38,243 bases of DNA from Candidatus Competibacteraceae bacterium (lineage in GTDB: Bacteria; Pseudomonadota; Gammaproteobacteria; Competibacterales; Competibacteraceae), in the NCBI GenBank assembly GCA_003989075.1, contig RXIX01000019.1, positions 1-38,243 on the forward strand, written 5' to 3'. Of the stretch, positions 35,484-38,243 are shown in pieces (position 1 is the stretch's first letter; every line of letters starts with the position of its first letter). The translations under genes and the position numbers were made by a program. The notes beneath the pieces are model-generated. The model had not been told where the DNA came from. It saw nothing but the letters and a program-made list of their open reading frames with translations, and did no database searches.

Positions 35484-37730
35484 CTAGAAATCGACCGCAA
35501 CGCCTACATCCATCGCCGGCGCGCCGGGCACCAGCAGCACGCCGGTCAGCGGTGGCAGATCCAGCAGCAGTGAGCAGGGTTGTCCCATATGACCGTCCAG
35601 CTCTGCATAGGTATCAATGCACGACGTACCGGCGCCGCCATAGCACATATCATCGGAATTCAGAACCTGCCGATAGCGCCCCGGCAGGGGCACTCCGACC
35701 CGATAACGAGGGCGGGCCAGTGCCGAGCAGTTAAGCACCACCACCGCCAGTTCATCAGCAAGACCACGCCGCACATACACAACCACCGAGCGGGCCGCAT
35801 CATGGCAATCCAGCCATTCAAAGCCTTCGCGCACAAACTCACATTCATGCAAGCCGGGCAGAGTGCAATACAAGTGGTTAAGATCAGCGATCAGGGTTTG
35901 CACGCCACGGTGCGCGGGCTGATCAAGCAGGGTCCAATCAAGCGTGCCATGGCAATCCCATTCGCCTTCCTGCGCCAGCTCATTACCCATAAACAAAAAT
36001 TTCTTGCCCGGATAGGTCCACATATAGACATAGAGCAGACGCAGACTGGCCAGACGCTGGCGACGATCGCCGGGCATGCGCGCCAGCAGCGAACCCTTGC
36101 CATGCACGACCTCGTCATGGGATAGCGGCAGTACAAAGTTTTCCGTGAAGGTATAAAGCAGACCAAAGGTCAGCAATTCGTGATGATGGCGACGCAGAGC
36201 TGGATCCTGAGATAGATATTCCAGCGTGTCATGCATCCAGCCCATATTCCATTTCATGCCAAAGCCCAGCCCGCCCATCCACGAAGGCCGCGTGACCAGT
36301 GGCCAGGCGGTGGATTCCTCGGCGATCATCAACACGCCGGGGCAGCGGCGATGAATCACATCATTCAGTTCACGCAGAAAAGCGATGGCTTCGAGGTTTT
36401 CATTGCCGCCGAACGGGTTTGGCAACCACTCGCCGGACTCACGGGCATAATCGAGGTAAAGCATCGAGGCCACGGCATCGACGCGCAGGCCATCGAGATG
36501 GCATTCCTCCAGCCAGAAGCAGGCGCTGGCCATCAGAAAGTTCTTAACCTGAGTACGGCTGTAATCAAACACCAGAGTGCCCCAGCCGCGATGTTCGCCG
36601 CGCGCTGGGTCGGCGTGCTCATACAGGCAGCTGCCGTCAAAGCGTGCCAGGGCGTGCGCATCCTTGGGGAAATGGCCAGGCACCCAGTCGAGAATCACGC
36701 CGATACCGGCCTGATGGCAGTAATCGACAAACTGGCGAAAGTCATTAAGATCGCCATGCCGGCTGGTTGGGGCGAAGTAGCCAGTGGGCTGATAACCCCA
36801 GGATGCATCAAGGGGATGCTCGGTGATGGGCATCAGTTCCAGATGGGTAAAGCCCATGGTCCTGACATAGGCTACCAGGCGCCGCGCCAGCTCTGGGTAG
36901 CTCAGATAGCCGCCATCGGCATCGCGCTGCCAGGATCCCAGATGCACCTCATAAATAGCCAATGGCACGTGCGTCCAGTCACGGCGGCTGCGCTGCAGCA
37001 CCCAGGCCTCATCGCCCCAGGCATAGTTGATATCGCTGGTGACGATTGCAGCCGTGGCCGGGCGGAATTCAAAGCTGCGGCCATAGGGGTCGGTTTTGCG
37101 CAGCAGTTCGCCATCGTTCCGGGTACGGATCTCGAACAGATAGCGCGCGCCACAGGGCACGGCCGGTACGAACAGTTCCCAGACTTCACCGCGGCGACGC
37201 ATCGGGTGGCGGCGGCCATCCCAGGCATTAAATTCGCCAAGCACGCTGACTCGCGTGGCACAGGGCGCCCAGACGGCGAACACCACGCCGGGGATGTCAT
37301 CCACGGTGCGCGGGTGTGCGCCGAGCATGCGATAGGCATGCAGATGGCGCCCCTCGTTGAACAGGTGCAGATCATACAGACTCAGCTGTGGCCCGAAACT
37401 GTAAGGATCGCAGGCACTGTGTGCATGACCGGCGTGGTCAATCCAGCGCAGCCGGTAATGCAGCGGCAGAGCCTCAGCTGGACCGCGCCACTCGAACAGA
37501 TCGGTTTCGGCCAGACGGCGCAATGGCCAGTTCCCCTCGACCAGGTATACGTCACAGGCGTCGGGCAGGAAAACCCGCACGGCTAGCTCGGAACCGCAGA
37601 CATGGCGGCCGAGCACCGTGAACGGCTCAGCGTGGCGCCCCTCATGGAGTAGAGCGGCCTCAGCGAGCAGCCAGGCGTCATTTGGGCCGGAAGCGTAGAT
37701 GTCAGGGTGGCTGGAATCGGGATGCGTCAT
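35484..37730 (-). CDS. glgB: 1,4-alpha-glucan branching enzyme
   Basis: 748 aa from ATG at 37730 (MTHPDSSH); in-frame ATG at 37739 or the earlier start at 37784 are possible, and no strong RBS decides. GlgB N1 and CBM48 modules (~30-230: EPFTVLGRH, YRMLGAHPRTVD.PGVVFAVWAP) precede a GH13_9 barrel with GYQPTGYFAPTSRHG, GLRVDAVASMLYLDY (nucleophile ~D418), MIAEESTAWP and LSHDEVVHGKGSL. It makes alpha-1,6 branches in glycogen. Divergent from glgC. Confidence 0.96.
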   Translation of the reverse strand: MTHPDSSHPDIYASGPNDAWLLAEAALLHEGRHAEPFTVLGRHVCGSELAVRVFLPDACDVYLVEGNWPLRRLAETDLFEWRGPAEALPLHYRLRWIDHAGHAHSACDPYSFGPQLSLYDLHLFNEGRHLHAYRMLGAHPRTVDDIPGVVFAVWAPCATRVSVLGEFNAWDGRRHPMRRRGEVWELFVPAVPCGARYLFEIRTRNDGELLRKTDPYGRSFEFRPATAAIVTSDINYAWGDEAWVLQRSRRDWTHVPLAIYEVHLGSWQRDADGGYLSYPELARRLVAYVRTMGFTHLELMPITEHPLDASWGYQPTGYFAPTSRHGDLNDFRQFVDYCHQAGIGVILDWVPGHFPKDAHALARFDGSCLYEHADPARGEHRGWGTLVFDYSRTQVKNFLMASACFWLEECHLDGLRVDAVASMLYLDYARESGEWLPNPFGGNENLEAIAFLRELNDVIHRRCPGVLMIAEESTAWPLVTRPSWMGGLGFGMKWNMGWMHDTLEYLSQDPALRRHHHELLTFGLLYTFTENFVLPLSHDEVVHGKGSLLARMPGDRRQRLASLRLLYVYMWTYPGKKFLFMGNELAQEGEWDCHGTLDWTLLDQPAHRGVQTLIADLNHLYCTLPGLHECEFVREGFEWLDCHDAARSVVVYVRRGLADELAVVVLNCSALARPRYRVGVPLPGRYRQVLNSDDMCYGGAGTSCIDTYAELDGHMGQPCSLLLDLPPLTGVLLVPGAPAMDVGVAVDF

Positions 37731-37833
37731 GAGGACCATCGAGGACAATCGGATCTGGCCAGTCTGCGATCGGCAGCGCCGCACCCAGACCGGGTACGCG
37801 CCGCAGTCTCAAACCGCGCGCTGCAAACCTACT

Positions 37834-37839
37834 ATAATT
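37834..37839 (+). promoter_or_regulatory. Candidate -10 box for glgC
   Basis: TATAAT lies in the divergent glgB-glgC gap, 106 bp before the glgC ATG; no clear -35. The overlapping minus-strand TATAGT (37831-37836) could serve glgB. No gene lies within 37731-37945. Confidence 0.4.
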
Positions 37840-37945
37840 TTGTGGAGTTCGTCCGGTGCGTCGACCGCCCGTCACCAGTACCCGGCGCGCCGGTCCGCTC
37901 CATAGCCAAAACTGGGACAGCATAGCAAAGAGGGACACCAAACGC

Positions 37946-38243
37946 ATGAGCGCTGCCGCAACCTCCCGTTTTGTTAGCCGGATTACCCGGGATACGCTCG
38001 CACTGGTGCTGGCCGGGGGCCGGGGCAGCCGACTCCAGCAACTGACCCTGTGGCGTGCCAAGCCGGCAACACCGTTTGGCGGCAAATACCGGATCATTGA
38101 TTTTCCGTTATCCAACTGCATTAACTCCGGCATCCGGCGGATCTGTGTGCTGACCCAGTACAAGGCGCATTCGCTGATCAAGCATGTGCAGCGCGGTTGG
38201 GGATTCCTGCGCGGTGAATTTGGCGAGTTCGTGGAGCTGTTGC
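37946..38243 (+). CDS. glgC: Glucose-1-phosphate adenylyltransferase, N-terminal part (runs off right edge)
   Basis: First 99 residues only. ATG 37946 with AGAGGG ~12 nt upstream. Nucleotidyltransferase motifs: [17 protein letters not shown] (~18-34), [24 protein letters not shown] (split around the conserved PFGG and FPLSN) and [13 protein letters not shown]. It makes ADP-glucose, the committed step of bacterial glycogen synthesis, and is allosterically controlled in the family. Transcribed away from glgB. Confidence 0.95.
   Translation, partial: MSAAATSRFVSRITRDTLALVLAGGRGSRLQQLTLWRAKPATPFGGKYRIIDFPLSNCINSGIRRICVLTQYKAHSLIKHVQRGWGFLRGEFGEFVELL

Overview
The window comes from a GC-rich gammaproteobacterium. 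The exact lineage is uncertain, but two small proteins of the Thivi_2564 membrane family (named after Thiocystis violascens), a glycogen (glg) locus, CysB, Tus-like and SerA/D2HGDH genes fit a Chromatiales/Competibacter-like background. No rRNA, tRNA or CRISPR array was seen.

Layout. 1-2792 (-): N-terminal ~930 residues of a giant NdvB-type cyclic beta-1,2-glucan synthase that leaves the window on the left. 2889-5150 (-): a row of small envelope/stress-type genes (BON lipoprotein, coiled-coil protein, two Thivi_2564 membrane proteins, a carboxypeptidase-regulatory-like periplasmic protein, a two-TM protein). 5496-6245 (+): a Crp/Fnr-type regulator. Three copies of one palindrome, TGTNCG-N4-CGNACA, lie 60-75 bp before the two Thivi_2564 genes and the regulator, about 41 bp upstream of -10-like hexamers. 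6246-7495: mobile-element debris, namely a degenerate IS4-type transposase and then a highly structured region that I read as a HEARO/IscB omega-RNA element without its IscB ORF, ending directly at the sixA start codon.

7496-13024: sixA-ppx, a convergent fatty acid hydroxylase/sterol desaturase gene, then the tightly overlapped hemB-unknown-aroE operon. A 14-bp x6 tandem repeat built from a REP-type sequence follows. 13341-17598 (-): a complete aapJQMP general L-amino-acid ABC transporter with a possible sigma-54 promoter and a long inverted repeat upstream.

17853-21957 (+): a 49-aa DUF2256 protein, then four tightly linked genes: CgeB-like glycosyltransferase, PRTase_2/TRSP protein, HAD phosphatase and StiP (PRTase_1 + PELOTA). 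The last three are the core of the nucleoside-like-metabolite module known from tellurite-resistance (ter) stress loci, here with no ter gene in view. This is the most interesting gene set in the window.

21988-27966: D-2-hydroxyglutarate dehydrogenase divergent from serA (a known metabolic pair), DUF2058, a membrane-anchored coiled-coil protein, then DUF3422 and DUF1992 genes. 28085-30921 (-): sulfate/thiosulfate importer cysTWA without its binding protein. 31216-38243: glycogen genes glgX, glgB and (divergent, partial) glgC, with a Tus-like replication terminator protein and CysB placed between glgX and glgB. An AT-rich sequence beside the tus-like gene resembles the E. coli Ter site.
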